Assembly (NCBI RefSeq): GCF_000702505.1
Contig: NZ_JNIM01000001.1
Location: forward strand, 2,046,001 to 2,110,000
Direction of reading: 5' to 3'
Length of the DNA stretch: 64,000 bases
From: Thermogemmatispora carboxidivorans
GTDB lineage: Bacteria; Chloroflexota; Ktedonobacteria; Ktedonobacterales; Ktedonobacteraceae
A program made the translations under genes and the position numbers. The notes under the pieces are model-generated. The model made no database searches. It saw only the letters and a program-made list of their open reading frames with translations, and was not told where the DNA came from. This document shows positions 26,372 through 35,358 of the stretch, in pieces (position 1 is the first letter of the stretch; each line of letters opens with the position of its first letter).

Positions 26372-26442
26372 GTATCTCCCCCTTTCCCGCGGCTTCAGAG
26401 GCCCAAAAATTGGCCTTTTGGGCTGGAGAATGGCAGAGATCT

Positions 26443-26458
26443 TTGTAAACGATTTCAA
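26443..26458. promoter_or_regulatory. Second fru-type operator
   Basis: TTGTAA-ACGA-TTTCAA (26443-26458), one mismatch in the right arm compared with the site at 26344-26359, exactly 99 bp away. It lies about 50 bp upstream of TATAGT (26510-26515), the probable -10 of the divergent LacI gene, so it may mediate looping or autoregulation. Confidence 0.6.
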
Positions 26459-26587
26459 GATGATTACTGAGATGGCCGCATGGTGATATGCCGAGATACA
26501 AAATTGTGGTATAGTAAGATTCAAATCGGCTGGAGCGAGTCAGTCAGCCAGCGAGCCAATCACTGGGAGGCATTTCGGAGAGCGTGC

Positions 26588-27592
26588 ATGGCGAGCATCA
26601 AAGAGGTAGCCAGGGCCGCGGGTGTATCCACGGCTACCGTTTCGCGGGTACTGGCCAACAGTCCGCACGTACGTCCGGCGCTGCGCGAGCGTGTCCTGAA
26701 AGCCATCAAGGAGCTAGAGTATCGGCCCAATCTGATTGCGCGCAGCCTGCGGGCTCAGCAGACTACCACCATCGGTCTGATTGTCTCAGACATTCGCAAT
26801 CCTTTTTTCACGGCCATCAGCCGTGCCGTTGAGGATAGCGCTTACGAGGAAGGCTACAGTCTGATTGTCTGCAACACGGACGAGGACCCCAAGAAGGAGA
26901 GCATTTATCTCAATGTGATGCGCGATGCCAACGTCGCGGGTGTTATTCTCTCGCCGACTGGGCCGACGGCGGCGGGGCTACGCGAGCTAGAGACAGGCTT
27001 TGCCGTCGTCGTTATTGATCGTTCGATTCCCGATGCGGACGTGGATATGGTCTTACTGGACAATGTTGATTCGGCCTATCGCCTGACCCGTCATCTGCTG
27101 GAGAATGGTTATCGGCGGATTGCCGCCATCTGTGGCGAGCGCAGTACCACGGGGCGGGAGCGCTGTACTGGCTACGAGCAGGCGTTGCGCGCCTATGGGT
27201 TGCTGCCGAGCGCGGAGCTGGTGCGCTTTGTGCCGCCGCAGATTGAGGCTGGCTATGCGGCGGCTCTGCGACTGTTGGAGTTGCCTGAGCCGCCGGAGGC
27301 CCTGCTCACGACCAATAGTCTGCTGGCGGCGGGGGCCTTGGAGGCGATCCACGAGCGTGGGCTGCGTATTCCTGATGACGTGGCGCTGGTCACCTTTGAT
27401 GAGACGACCTGGGCCTCGCTGGTTCAGCCACCGATTACCTTGATCGAGCAGCCAACCTATGAGATCGGAAAGACGGCCACCGAGCTGCTGCTGCAGCGGG
27501 TGGCTGAGCCAGAGCGCGCGACCCGGCGTGTTATTCTCAAGGGGCGCCTGCTCGTTCGCGGCTCCAGTGCCCCGCGCGTGCATTGTGGCTGA
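26588..27592 (+). CDS. LacI-family repressor, probable regulator of the fru operon
   Basis: A 334-aa regulator with a textbook HTH ([20 protein letters not shown], residues 3-22), hinge [12 protein letters not shown], and a sugar-binding sensor with [14 protein letters not shown] and [10 protein letters not shown]. It is divergent from the fru operon with 289 bp between the starts, and the gap has two matching operators, which makes it the likely fructose-operon repressor. GGAGAG precedes the ATG by 6 bp; an open frame upstream (from 26480) crosses the promoter and is not used. The effector may be fructose-1-phosphate or fructose-1,6-bisphosphate, which sequence cannot tell. Confidence 0.92.
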   Translation: MASIKEVARAAGVSTATVSRVLANSPHVRPALRERVLKAIKELEYRPNLIARSLRAQQTTTIGLIVSDIRNPFFTAISRAVEDSAYEEGYSLIVCNTDEDPKKESIYLNVMRDANVAGVILSPTGPTAAGLRELETGFAVVVIDRSIPDADVDMVLLDNVDSAYRLTRHLLENGYRRIAAICGERSTTGRERCTGYEQALRAYGLLPSAELVRFVPPQIEAGYAAALRLLELPEPPEALLTTNSLLAAGALEAIHERGLRIPDDVALVTFDETTWASLVQPPITLIEQPTYEIGKTATELLLQRVAEPERATRRVILKGRLLVRGSSAPRVHCG

Positions 27593-27673
27593 GCGCAGGT
27601 GGCCTCTGGTGAGCGATGAGCCTGGGCGAGTAGCTGGTGGGCAATACTCTCTGTCTTTATTAAGGAGGAGGCC

Positions 27674-28993
27674 ATGCGGTATCTGTGGCCCGATTATGTC
27701 TATACCCCCCGTGGCTGGCAGCGTGATCTGCTGGTAGCCCTGGATGAGGAGGGGCGCATTGCGGGACTGCAGCCGCGCTTTGCCGCCGATGGGGCAGTTT
27801 TTCCCTTGCCAGAGGGGGCTGTCGTGGAGCCGCTGCCGGGCAAAGCCCTGTTGCCCGGCTTCGTCAATGTCCATAGCCATGTTTTTCAGCGTGCGCTCCG
27901 TGGTCTGGCCCAGCGGCCTGTCAGCGGGCACGATACCTTTTGGAGCTGGCGGGAGGCGATGTATGCGGAGGCCCAGCGCCTTGATCCTGAACGTCTCTAC
28001 ACGCTGGCCCGGGCCACGTATCGCGAGATGCTGGCTGCTGGCTACACCACTGTCGGCGAGTTTCATTATGTCCACCATCAGCCTGATGGCCGGCCTTATC
28101 CTTCCCCCAATCTCATGGCCGAGGCCCTGCTGCAAGCGGCCCGCGATGCGGGTATTCGCCTGGTGATCCTGCTCGCTGCCTATGCGCGCAACGACTTCGG
28201 TCAACCGGCTTTAAGGGAGCAGCGTCGCTTTTGCGATCCCTCGGTCGCTGCCTATCTGGGGCGGGTCGAGGCCCTGCGTGCTCTGGGTGCGGCTGTCGGG
28301 CTGGCGCCCCACTCAGTGCGGGCCGTTCCCGAGGACTGGTTGCGCGCTATTGCCGCCTACAGTCGTCGGGAGCGGCTTCCGTTGCATATCCATGCCGATG
28401 AGCAACCAGCGGAGATCGAAAGCTGTCTGGCGGCCTGCGGTTGTCGTCCGCTAGAGTTGCTGGCACGCTGTGAGGTGCTTGGGCCGCTGACCACTGTCGT
28501 TCATGCCACGCATGCTGATCAGCGGGAGCTGGCTCTCCTGGCCAGCTCCCGGACCTGTGTTTGCCTCTGTCCCACGACCGAAGGCGATCTGGGCGATGGT
28601 ATCCCACCGTACCGCGACTTCCTGGCGCAGGGCATTCCCCTGGCCATCGGCTCCGACAGCAATACGCGCCTTGATCCATTTGAAGAACTGCGTTGGGCCG
28701 AGTACACGGCTCGCCTGCGCTACGGTGAGCGGCGTGTGCTGGTGGCCGGGGCAGCGGCCTCGCCCGGTCCCTATTTGTTGGCCTGTGGCTGTGAGCACGG
28801 GGCAGCAGCCCTGGGAGTCGAGGGCGGACGCCTCGAACCCGGTCGCCTGGCTGATCTGGTCGCCATTGATCTGGAGCATCCCATGCTTCAGGGCTGGACC
28901 ACCGAGAACCTGCTCGACAGCCTCTTTTTCGGTGCCTCGGCGGAGGTCGTCAGGGCTGTCTGGGTAGCGGGAAAGCAGGTCTATGTCCGCTGA
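27674..28993 (+). CDS. hutF: Formimidoylglutamate deiminase-like amidohydrolase
   Basis: A 439-aa metal-dependent TIM-barrel amidohydrolase. HutF removes ammonia from N-formimino-L-glutamate in histidine breakdown. Seen: the zinc motif NVHSHVFQRALRG, FHYVHHQPDG, the barrel His in LHIHADEQPAEIE, the HATHAD His, and the final Asp in GSDSNTR. The VFQRALRG and FWSWREAMY segments are HutF-typical and separate it from guanine and cytosine deaminases. AAGGAGGAGG lies 3 bp ahead of the ATG. Only 81 bp separate it from the repressor gene upstream, so it may be cotranscribed with it. No hutH, hutU, hutI or hutG is in the window. Confidence 0.85.
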   Translation: MRYLWPDYVYTPRGWQRDLLVALDEEGRIAGLQPRFAADGAVFPLPEGAVVEPLPGKALLPGFVNVHSHVFQRALRGLAQRPVSGHDTFWSWREAMYAEAQRLDPERLYTLARATYREMLAAGYTTVGEFHYVHHQPDGRPYPSPNLMAEALLQAARDAGIRLVILLAAYARNDFGQPALREQRRFCDPSVAAYLGRVEALRALGAAVGLAPHSVRAVPEDWLRAIAAYSRRERLPLHIHADEQPAEIESCLAACGCRPLELLARCEVLGPLTTVVHATHADQRELALLASSRTCVCLCPTTEGDLGDGIPPYRDFLAQGIPLAIGSDSNTRLDPFEELRWAEYTARLRYGERRVLVAGAAASPGPYLLACGCEHGAAALGVEGGRLEPGRLADLVAIDLEHPMLQGWTTENLLDSLFFGASAEVVRAVWVAGKQVYVR

Positions 28994-29251
28994 ATGCTCT
29001 CCTTATCCTCAATATCTTCACGGACATGCTGTGCACATCGTAACCTTGAGGTCCTTCACGCCGCTGCTGGGCCTGCTCATCCTTGATGGACTCCTCCAGA
29101 GAAGAGCGTCTGGCGGCTTCTCAGCTGATCCTCTCTTCCCCGTCCGAGAGAGGTAGTCGGTTTTAGCCTGACTAAAGCGGAGAGAGGCGCAGGGGCTGCC
29201 TTCTGGTGCCGGCCCTTGCGCCTGCAGGCGAGGGGTACTCTTCTCTCTTCC

Positions 29252-32200
29252 TTACTCCTCAGTCGCGGCAGCCGGATCAGCGTCGCCGGCGGGCAAAGTC
29301 GCGCTATTGGAGTCTGGGGCCGTGGCTGGCGAAGAGACCAGCAGGCGGGGGCGGGAGCGACGAGGGCGCTCGCCGGGCTTTGGCTCCAGGACTGGATAGC
29401 TCTCCAGAAGGCGCAGGGCCTCGGTAACGGCGCGTTCCAACTGGGGATCGCACTGGTTCGCATAGTCCTGGGGAGCAATATCGACCTCGATATCGGGGTC
29501 AGTGCCGTAATTCTCGACATTCCAGCCGACATCTTTAAACCAGAAAGCAAACTCCGGCTGTGTTGTGCGGGTCCCATCGACCAGGCGGTGGCGCGGGCTA
29601 ATACCGATCACTCCGCCCCAGGTACGCTTGCCGATCAGCGGCCCCAGTCCCATCAGCTTAAAGCAATGGCTGAAGATATCGCCGTCCGAACCGGCCTGCT
29701 CATTGGTCAAAGCGACCATTGGGCCGCGCGGCGATTCGGGGGGATAGGGGGCAGGTTGGCCCCAGCGGGGGAAATCGTAGCCGAGGCGGCGGCGGGCCAG
29801 CTTCTCCAGCAGCAGTGGTGAGACGTGGCCACCACCATTCCAGCGCACATCGATCAAGAGGGCCGGGCGGTCATACTCGCTCAGATAGCTGCGATGGAAC
29901 TCGGCATAGCCCTCGGCTCCCATATCGGGAATATGGATATAGCCGACTCGTCCCTCAGAGAGCTGGTGCACCAGACGTCGGTTACTCTCGACCCAATCGC
30001 GGTAGCGAGCCTGGCGCTCGCTGGCCAGGGCCTTCACCGTAATCGTGCGCACCTCGCCGCTGGCCGCACTCTCGATAGTCAGCTGCACCTCAGTATTGGC
30101 CTGATTCACCAGCAGCTCCTCGGGGCTGCGCTGTGGACCGACGCGCTGACCGTTGATTGCCAGCACCGCATCGCCCTCGGAGACATTCAGCCCGGGAGCG
30201 GTCAACGGCGAAGTGGCGCGGCTATCAGAGGGGTCGCCCCGCACAATGCGAGCGATGCGATAGCGCTCATGCTCAGCGTCGTAGAGCCAGTCGAGGCCCA
30301 AGAAGCCCTGTCGATACTGCGGTCCGTGGCGATACTCACCGCCCATCTCGTAAGCGTGAGAGGTACCTAGCTCGCCCTGCAGCTCCCAGAGGAGGTCGGA
30401 TAACTCCGCACGCGAAGCGACGCGCTCTAGCAACGGTGCGTACTGGGCATGAACCGCCTCCCAATCGATGCCTGACATATCCTCGTCCCAGAACTGTTCA
30501 CGCTGCAGGCGCCAGGCCTCATTGAACATCTGGCGCCACTCAGCAGCTGGCTGCACCGAGACCTTTACCCGATTCAGATCTAGCCAGCCTGTCTCACGGC
30601 TGGCCCGTTCACCGTTCTCCCCTTTAAGGGCCTTCTCGCCGGCCTTCACTACGCGCAGGCGATGGCCGGAGCGATAGATCAGCATGCGCCCCTCGCGGGC
30701 CAGCTCAAAGTCATCGACACCGTCGATCAGCCACTCATACTTATGATTTTCCAGATTGTAGCACTCGATATGGCCACGTACTGGCGGTGTCTGGCTCTCG
30801 GATTGGCTGTGCAAAGCTCCCTCAATGGGGAAGCTCAGAAAGAGGGCTTTGCCCTTCAGGCCACGGATCTTGCGATAGCGACCCTCTGGTATGGGAAAGG
30901 GTAGTACCCGCTCAGTGATGCCCTCCAGATCAATGGTGATAGGAGCAGGACGGCGCTGGGCCTCTTCGCTGCTCTCCTCTTCGCCTTCCTCCTTATGGTC
31001 TCCCCTAGAGCTGCCCTCTGTCCCCCCGGAAGCGGTTCGCTTCTCCTCTTTCTCGCGCCCATTCGACTGGGGGGCCCGTGGCTCTGGTACAAAGGGCGAG
31101 CGCTGCTCACGGCTCAGCATAATGGCGTAGGGCTTCACCCCACGTGGAAAATTCAGATCGAACTGCAGGGCATCGTAGACGGGATTAAAGATGCGGTAGC
31201 CCAGGAAATAGAGAAACTTTCCCTCGGGATCAAAGGAAGGTGCCAGATCGTGTAGCACCGGACGAGTGGCAAAAGCCAGCTCACCGCTCTCTAGATTGCA
31301 GAGCTTGATCGCCGTTTGCTGAGCACTGGAGGGAAAACTATAGGCCAGCCAGCGCCCGTCAGGCGACCAGGCCACATGCTCGATCTGGCCGAATGGACTG
31401 CGATCGAGCAGACGGGCGCGACCCGCGTCCAAATCGACCACCAGCAGCTCGTTGCGGTGGTTCGTGATCGCCACCTCATCGGCGACCGGCGAGACCTCGA
31501 CGGTCAGCGCCCGCCCAAAGTCGATCTCAGCGTAGAGGCGAGGCTCAGCAGCGTTCTCGGGATCAAAGACTACCAGTGCTTCGCGTCCGATAGCGTCGCA
31601 GACCGCCACCAGGCGGCGCCCATCGTTGAGCCATTGCAGGAAGCGATAGCGCACGCCATCAGGCTCGCCATACTGAATGACCGGGCCTTCCCAGTTGCCG
31701 AAAGAGAACGCCTTGCCGCGGGTCGTCACCGCTACCATATGTCCCTGGGGATGGAGCGCATAGGTATCGAGATAGTGAGCTGCCGACACAAACTTGCGAT
31801 TGCGCTGCGGACGCTGGCTTGGGAGCAGGACCTCCAGGCGGCGCGTCTGGTTGCTCTCAGGATCGAACAGATACAGATCGGCCCCAGCATGATAGACCAG
31901 GCGCTGGCCATCGCTGGCGAGATTGCGCGCGTAGAAATCCTCGTGATGCGTGTGGCGGCGCAGATCCTCCCCTTCAGGAGTGCAAGAATAGACATTACCG
32001 ATTCCTTCATGGTCAGAAAGGAAGTAAATGCGCTCGCCCACCCAACAGGGAGAGCTAATGTTGCCATCGATGCGCAGCAAGCGTTCAAAGTGTCCGCTCC
32101 CATCGCGGTCGCACCAGAGATGACCAACGGTGCCGCCGCGATAGCGCTTCCAATAAGCGGCCTCACGGATGTTGCGACCGAGAACGATGCTGCCGTGGGG

Positions 32201-32623
32201 GCCGAAAGAGATCTCATTAGCAGCGCCATAGGGTAGCTGGCGCGGCAGCCCGCCGGCGGGGCTAACGGCGTAGATCACCTCGTAGTGGTGGCTCATCTGA
32301 CCGGCGCTGCTGGCATAGAGGATCGCGTCACCCGTCGGAGTCCAGCCCAAAACCTTACAGGAAGCGGCCTGATAGGTCAGGCGGCGGGCTGGTCCACCTA
32401 TTGCTGGCATCAGAAAGATCTCGCTGGGACCTTCCTCATGGCCGACGAAGGCAAGCTGGGTGCCGTCGGGAGAGAAGTGAGGATAGCTGATTGCGCCCAT
32501 ACTCGCCGTCAGACGTTCGGCCCGTCCGCCCTCGCTGGAAACGAGCCACAGGTCATCTTCGGCGACAAAGACAATCTGGTCGTGGTAGATCGTAGGGAAG
32601 CGCACATATCCCTGGGAAGGCAT
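29252..32623 (-). CDS. Tricorn-type protease
   Basis: A 1123-aa peptidase of family S41B, which in archaea trims peptides released by the proteasome. The N-terminal two thirds are beta-propeller repeats (FSPDGTQLAFVG, GWTPTGDAILYA, WSPDGRWLAYSF). A Ser/Glu/Lys-rich insert of about 40 residues follows at around 515-555. Next come the helical C1 domain (WRLQREQFWDEDMSGIDW), a PDZ domain (LNVSEGDAVLAINGQ) and the C2 catalytic domain with NEQAGSDGD, whose Ser is the nucleophile. Start at 32623 has AAAGGAGAG 5 bp ahead. No signal peptide, so it acts in the cytoplasm, as expected. Slightly longer than archaeal tricorn. Confidence 0.93.
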   Translation of the reverse strand: MPSQGYVRFPTIYHDQIVFVAEDDLWLVSSEGGRAERLTASMGAISYPHFSPDGTQLAFVGHEEGPSEIFLMPAIGGPARRLTYQAASCKVLGWTPTGDAILYASSAGQMSHHYEVIYAVSPAGGLPRQLPYGAANEISFGPHGSIVLGRNIREAAYWKRYRGGTVGHLWCDRDGSGHFERLLRIDGNISSPCWVGERIYFLSDHEGIGNVYSCTPEGEDLRRHTHHEDFYARNLASDGQRLVYHAGADLYLFDPESNQTRRLEVLLPSQRPQRNRKFVSAAHYLDTYALHPQGHMVAVTTRGKAFSFGNWEGPVIQYGEPDGVRYRFLQWLNDGRRLVAVCDAIGREALVVFDPENAAEPRLYAEIDFGRALTVEVSPVADEVAITNHRNELLVVDLDAGRARLLDRSPFGQIEHVAWSPDGRWLAYSFPSSAQQTAIKLCNLESGELAFATRPVLHDLAPSFDPEGKFLYFLGYRIFNPVYDALQFDLNFPRGVKPYAIMLSREQRSPFVPEPRAPQSNGREKEEKRTASGGTEGSSRGDHKEEGEEESSEEAQRRPAPITIDLEGITERVLPFPIPEGRYRKIRGLKGKALFLSFPIEGALHSQSESQTPPVRGHIECYNLENHKYEWLIDGVDDFELAREGRMLIYRSGHRLRVVKAGEKALKGENGERASRETGWLDLNRVKVSVQPAAEWRQMFNEAWRLQREQFWDEDMSGIDWEAVHAQYAPLLERVASRAELSDLLWELQGELGTSHAYEMGGEYRHGPQYRQGFLGLDWLYDAEHERYRIARIVRGDPSDSRATSPLTAPGLNVSEGDAVLAINGQRVGPQRSPEELLVNQANTEVQLTIESAASGEVRTITVKALASERQARYRDWVESNRRLVHQLSEGRVGYIHIPDMGAEGYAEFHRSYLSEYDRPALLIDVRWNGGGHVSPLLLEKLARRRLGYDFPRWGQPAPYPPESPRGPMVALTNEQAGSDGDIFSHCFKLMGLGPLIGKRTWGGVIGISPRHRLVDGTRTTQPEFAFWFKDVGWNVENYGTDPDIEVDIAPQDYANQCDPQLERAVTEALRLLESYPVLEPKPGERPRRSRPRLLVSSPATAPDSNSATLPAGDADPAAATEE

Positions 32624-33068
32624 ACTCTCTCCTTTGGTTAGATCAGGAATCAATCGCTGCTGAGTCCTCTGTATGGCAAGAGAATGGCGCCTAGCACCTT
32701 GGCCATATTATATGAGATGAGCTATGCTGCTGTGCAGTAGTAGAGAGACTCTACTGAAGCTACCAGGAGCATTCTAGCATAGCTTGCTTCAATTGTCGAG
32801 TTTTAGCTAAGAGGCGAACGAGCAGGGGGAGCCAGTGGCGAGGGCATGTAGTAGGTGAGGGAGGGGAGTGGACGGGTGTCTCGGGGAGATTGTGGCGTAG
32901 GCGGAGGAGAGAGGTCCGAGTGGGTAATCAGAAACGCTGGGGCAGACCGGTGGCAGCCTGCACAGGCTTGCTCTTGCCAGAGTGGAGGAAACATGTTAAT
33001 CTCAGCGTAACAATGCACACCATCACCACCGGGGCAGGCATCGATCACAGATCCACAGAGGAGAGTGT
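32624..33068. promoter_or_regulatory. Divergent promoter region with nested inverted repeats
   Basis: Complement -10 TATAAT (32707-32712) serves the tricorn gene. Next to it, AGCTATGCT (32720-32728) and AGCATAGCT (32776-32784) form a perfect 9-bp inverted repeat enclosing a second one, AGTAGAG-AGA-CTCTACT (32739-32755). The rest of the 445 bp shows no gene; a G-rich stretch runs at 32820-32930. Confidence 0.45.
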
Positions 33069-33788
33069 ATGACGCAGACAGAACAGGGGAAAAAAGGAGG
33101 TTCGCAGAAACTGCACCGTCCGGGGCAGCGCCAACAAGAGCGAATCAGAAGGCAGATGCGGCGTCGGAGGCGTCAGCAGCTCATTATTGCCAGCACTGTT
33201 ACTCTCGTCATCATTATTCTAGCTGGGCTGGGCTTCTGGCAGTATCAGCGTGTCAATGCCCAACAGGCCGCCTCGCGCGAGGCCACAGCGACCGCCGTCA
33301 GCAAGGCCCATGCCAATGCCACGGCGACGGTCCTGGCGCGTAACTGCTTCATTGATAGTAGCGCGTCTGCGCAGGTTCCCTCGGTTTACAGTGCCACGGC
33401 CACCCCAACAGCGGGGCCGGCAACGTCGCCAGCGGTCAATGGAACGCCGGTGGTCAAGAGCGATGGACTCAAGTATTTTGACATCCGCACGGGCAGTGGG
33501 ACGGCGGCTAAGAACGGCTCTACCCTACAGGTGGAATACGTTGGCTGGCTGGCCAATACCTGCAAGAAGTTCGACAGTTCGTATGATCGCAATGGCCAGT
33601 CCTTCTCGTTCACACTGGGCAAGGGGGAGGTCATTAAGGGTTGGGACGAGGGCCTGGTCGGGGTCAAGCCGGGGACGATTCGCCGCCTCTACATTCCGGC
33701 GAAGCTCGGCTACGGCAACCAGGCGCAAGGCTCGATTCCTGCGAACTCGGACCTGATCTTCGATGTCATCGTACTCAGTGTCAAATAG
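33069..33788 (+). CDS. Membrane-anchored FKBP-type peptidyl-prolyl isomerase
   Basis: A 239-aa protein: a basic N-terminus (about 1-37, Arg/Gln-rich), one TM helix (about 38-60, LIIASTVTLVIIILAGLGFWQY), a low-complexity Ala/Thr stretch (about 65-130), and a C-terminal FKBP domain of about 100 residues that speeds proline isomerisation in proteins outside the membrane. FKBP signatures: VEYVGWLANTCKKFDSSYDR, FSFTLGKGEVIKGWDEGL, IPAKLGYG, IPANSDLIFDV. Most active-site aromatics are there. GAGGAGAG precedes the ATG by 4 bp. It is 115 bp upstream of pyrE in the same direction, probably a separate unit. Confidence 0.9.
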   Translation: MTQTEQGKKGGSQKLHRPGQRQQERIRRQMRRRRRQQLIIASTVTLVIIILAGLGFWQYQRVNAQQAASREATATAVSKAHANATATVLARNCFIDSSASAQVPSVYSATATPTAGPATSPAVNGTPVVKSDGLKYFDIRTGSGTAAKNGSTLQVEYVGWLANTCKKFDSSYDRNGQSFSFTLGKGEVIKGWDEGLVGVKPGTIRRLYIPAKLGYGNQAQGSIPANSDLIFDVIVLSVK

Positions 33789-33903
33789 TCTGGATCTTCT
33801 CATTCTGGCTGGCTGGCTGGCCGTTGGCCTGGCAGAGGCTCCCACGGTCAGCCTTGTCAGGCGCTGCAGGGTGGTGCAAAGCTCGCTGGTAGGTTGAAGA
33901 AAG

Positions 33904-34509
33904 ATGGATGAAACAGAGTTGCAGGCGCTCTTTGAGCGTCTAGGGGTTGTTTCGAAAGGGCATTTCGTGCTGACGTCGGGTCGGCATAGCGATGAGTACT
34001 GGGAAAAATTCCGCTTGCTGGAATGGCCACGGGTGACAGAGCGCCTCTGTGCTGAGATGGTGGCGCGTTATAGCCGTGAGGAGATCGAGGCGGTGGCTGG
34101 TCCTACCACTGGAGGAGCGCTATTAGCCCAGGAGGTAGCTCGTCAGCTTGGGAGGCGCTGTCTGGTGGTGGAGCCGGCTGCTGGAGGTGGGCGTGAGCTG
34201 CGCCGTGGCTTTAGCCTGCGGAGAGGCGAGCGCGTCTTAGTGGTCGACGATGTCCTGACGACAGGGCTGTCGCTGCAAGAGACGCTCCAGGCCCTGCTGG
34301 CCTATGAGCCGACGGTGGTGGGCATCGCGGTCTTACTGGATCGCAGCGGCGGTGCGGCGGCGGAGCGGTTGTCTCTCCCTTGCCAGGCGCTCCTGACAGT
34401 GACGGCACGGACCTATGAGCCAGGTGCCTGTCCTCTCTGTGCCCAGGGGCTGCCGCTGACCAAGCCCGGCAGCCGCGGCCTGAGTGCCTCCGGGGGGAAG
34501 CCGTCATGA
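33904..34509 (+). CDS. pyrE: Orotate phosphoribosyltransferase
   Basis: A 201-aa enzyme of UMP synthesis that joins orotate and PRPP to make OMP. Type I PRTase marks: the hood GHFVLTSGRHSDEYWEKFR, AGPTTGGALLAQEVA, and the PRPP motif VLVVDDVLTTGLS. In place of the usual Lys-rich flexible loop it has EPAAGGGRELRRGFSLRRGE, with Arg instead of Lys. First gene of pyrEFD; its TGA overlaps the pyrF ATG (ATGA). The ribosome site is GGTTGAAGAAAG. The C-terminus has two Cys (CPLCAQG) not needed for activity. Confidence 0.93.
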   Translation: MDETELQALFERLGVVSKGHFVLTSGRHSDEYWEKFRLLEWPRVTERLCAEMVARYSREEIEAVAGPTTGGALLAQEVARQLGRRCLVVEPAAGGGRELRRGFSLRRGERVLVVDDVLTTGLSLQETLQALLAYEPTVVGIAVLLDRSGGAAAERLSLPCQALLTVTARTYEPGACPLCAQGLPLTKPGSRGLSASGGKPS

Positions 34510-35354
34510 GCGGGCCGAGCTTTCTAGAGAAGTGGCAGCAGGCGAGTGGTGATCGTCAGAGTCTATTGTGCGTTGGACTTGATCCCGAGTTGGAGCGCTT
34601 GCCGAAGCCGCTGCAGGGAGGTGGGCCGGAGGCGCTGGTGCGTTTCTGTCGCGAGATCGTAGAGGCAACCTTGCCCTATGCCTGTGCCTACAAGCCGAAC
34701 CTGGCCTTTTTTGAGGCTCTTGGGCCGCAGGGGTGGTCGCTGCTGCGCGAGATCCTGGCGGCTATCCCATCGGAGGTGCCGGTGATTGCCGATGCCAAGC
34801 GCGGTGATATTGGGCACACGGCCCGTGCCTATGCCACGGCCATCTTTGAGCAGCTTGGCTGTGATGCCGTAACGGTCCAGCCCTATCTCGGCTACGATGG
34901 CGTCCAGCCCTTTCTGGCCTATCGTGAGAAGCTGGCCTTTGTACTCTGTCGTACCTCGAATCCGGGTGCGCGCGATTTTCAGGATCTGCTGGTGCAGTCC
35001 GCCTCTGGCGGGGCGCAGGTCACGCCGCTCTATTTGGCGGTAGCGGAGCGCGTGCGTCAGTGGCAGGAACGTCATGGCAATTGTGGGCTGGTGGCCGGGG
35101 CAACCTATCCGCGCGAATTGGCGGCCATTCGGGAGCGCTGCCCGACATTGCCGCTGCTGGTGCCCGGAGTGGGAGCCCAGGGAGGCGAGCTAGAGGCGGC
35201 GGTACGAGCCGGTCTGGATGAGCATGGTGAGGGCATGCTGATTGCGGTCTCGCGGGCTATTCTCTATGCTGATGGGGGAAGCGACTACGCGCTGGCGGCG
35301 GGCGAGGCGGCGCGGCGTTTGCGTGCTGCGATTAACCAGGCAAGAGGGAGCTAG
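34506..35354 (+). CDS. pyrF: Orotidine-5'-phosphate decarboxylase (type 2)
   Basis: A 282-aa TIM barrel that decarboxylates OMP to UMP, the last step of the pathway. Seen: LLCVGLDPELERLP, CAYKPNLAFFEALG, and the catalytic ADAKRGDIGHTA (D-x-K-x2-D). The length and the SNPGARDFQDL segment put it with the longer type 2 enzymes rather than the roughly 230-aa type 1. Starts inside the pyrE stop (ATGA), so translation is coupled, and ends 4 bp before the pyrD start. Confidence 0.95.
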   Translation: MSGPSFLEKWQQASGDRQSLLCVGLDPELERLPKPLQGGGPEALVRFCREIVEATLPYACAYKPNLAFFEALGPQGWSLLREILAAIPSEVPVIADAKRGDIGHTARAYATAIFEQLGCDAVTVQPYLGYDGVQPFLAYREKLAFVLCRTSNPGARDFQDLLVQSASGGAQVTPLYLAVAERVRQWQERHGNCGLVAGATYPRELAAIRERCPTLPLLVPGVGAQGGELEAAVRAGLDEHGEGMLIAVSRAILYADGGSDYALAAGEAARRLRAAINQARGS

Positions 35355-35358
35355 CTAG

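Noticed and set aside
27053..28204. 383-codon frame opposite the fru repressor and hutF
   Set aside because: It crosses two well-supported genes on the other strand.
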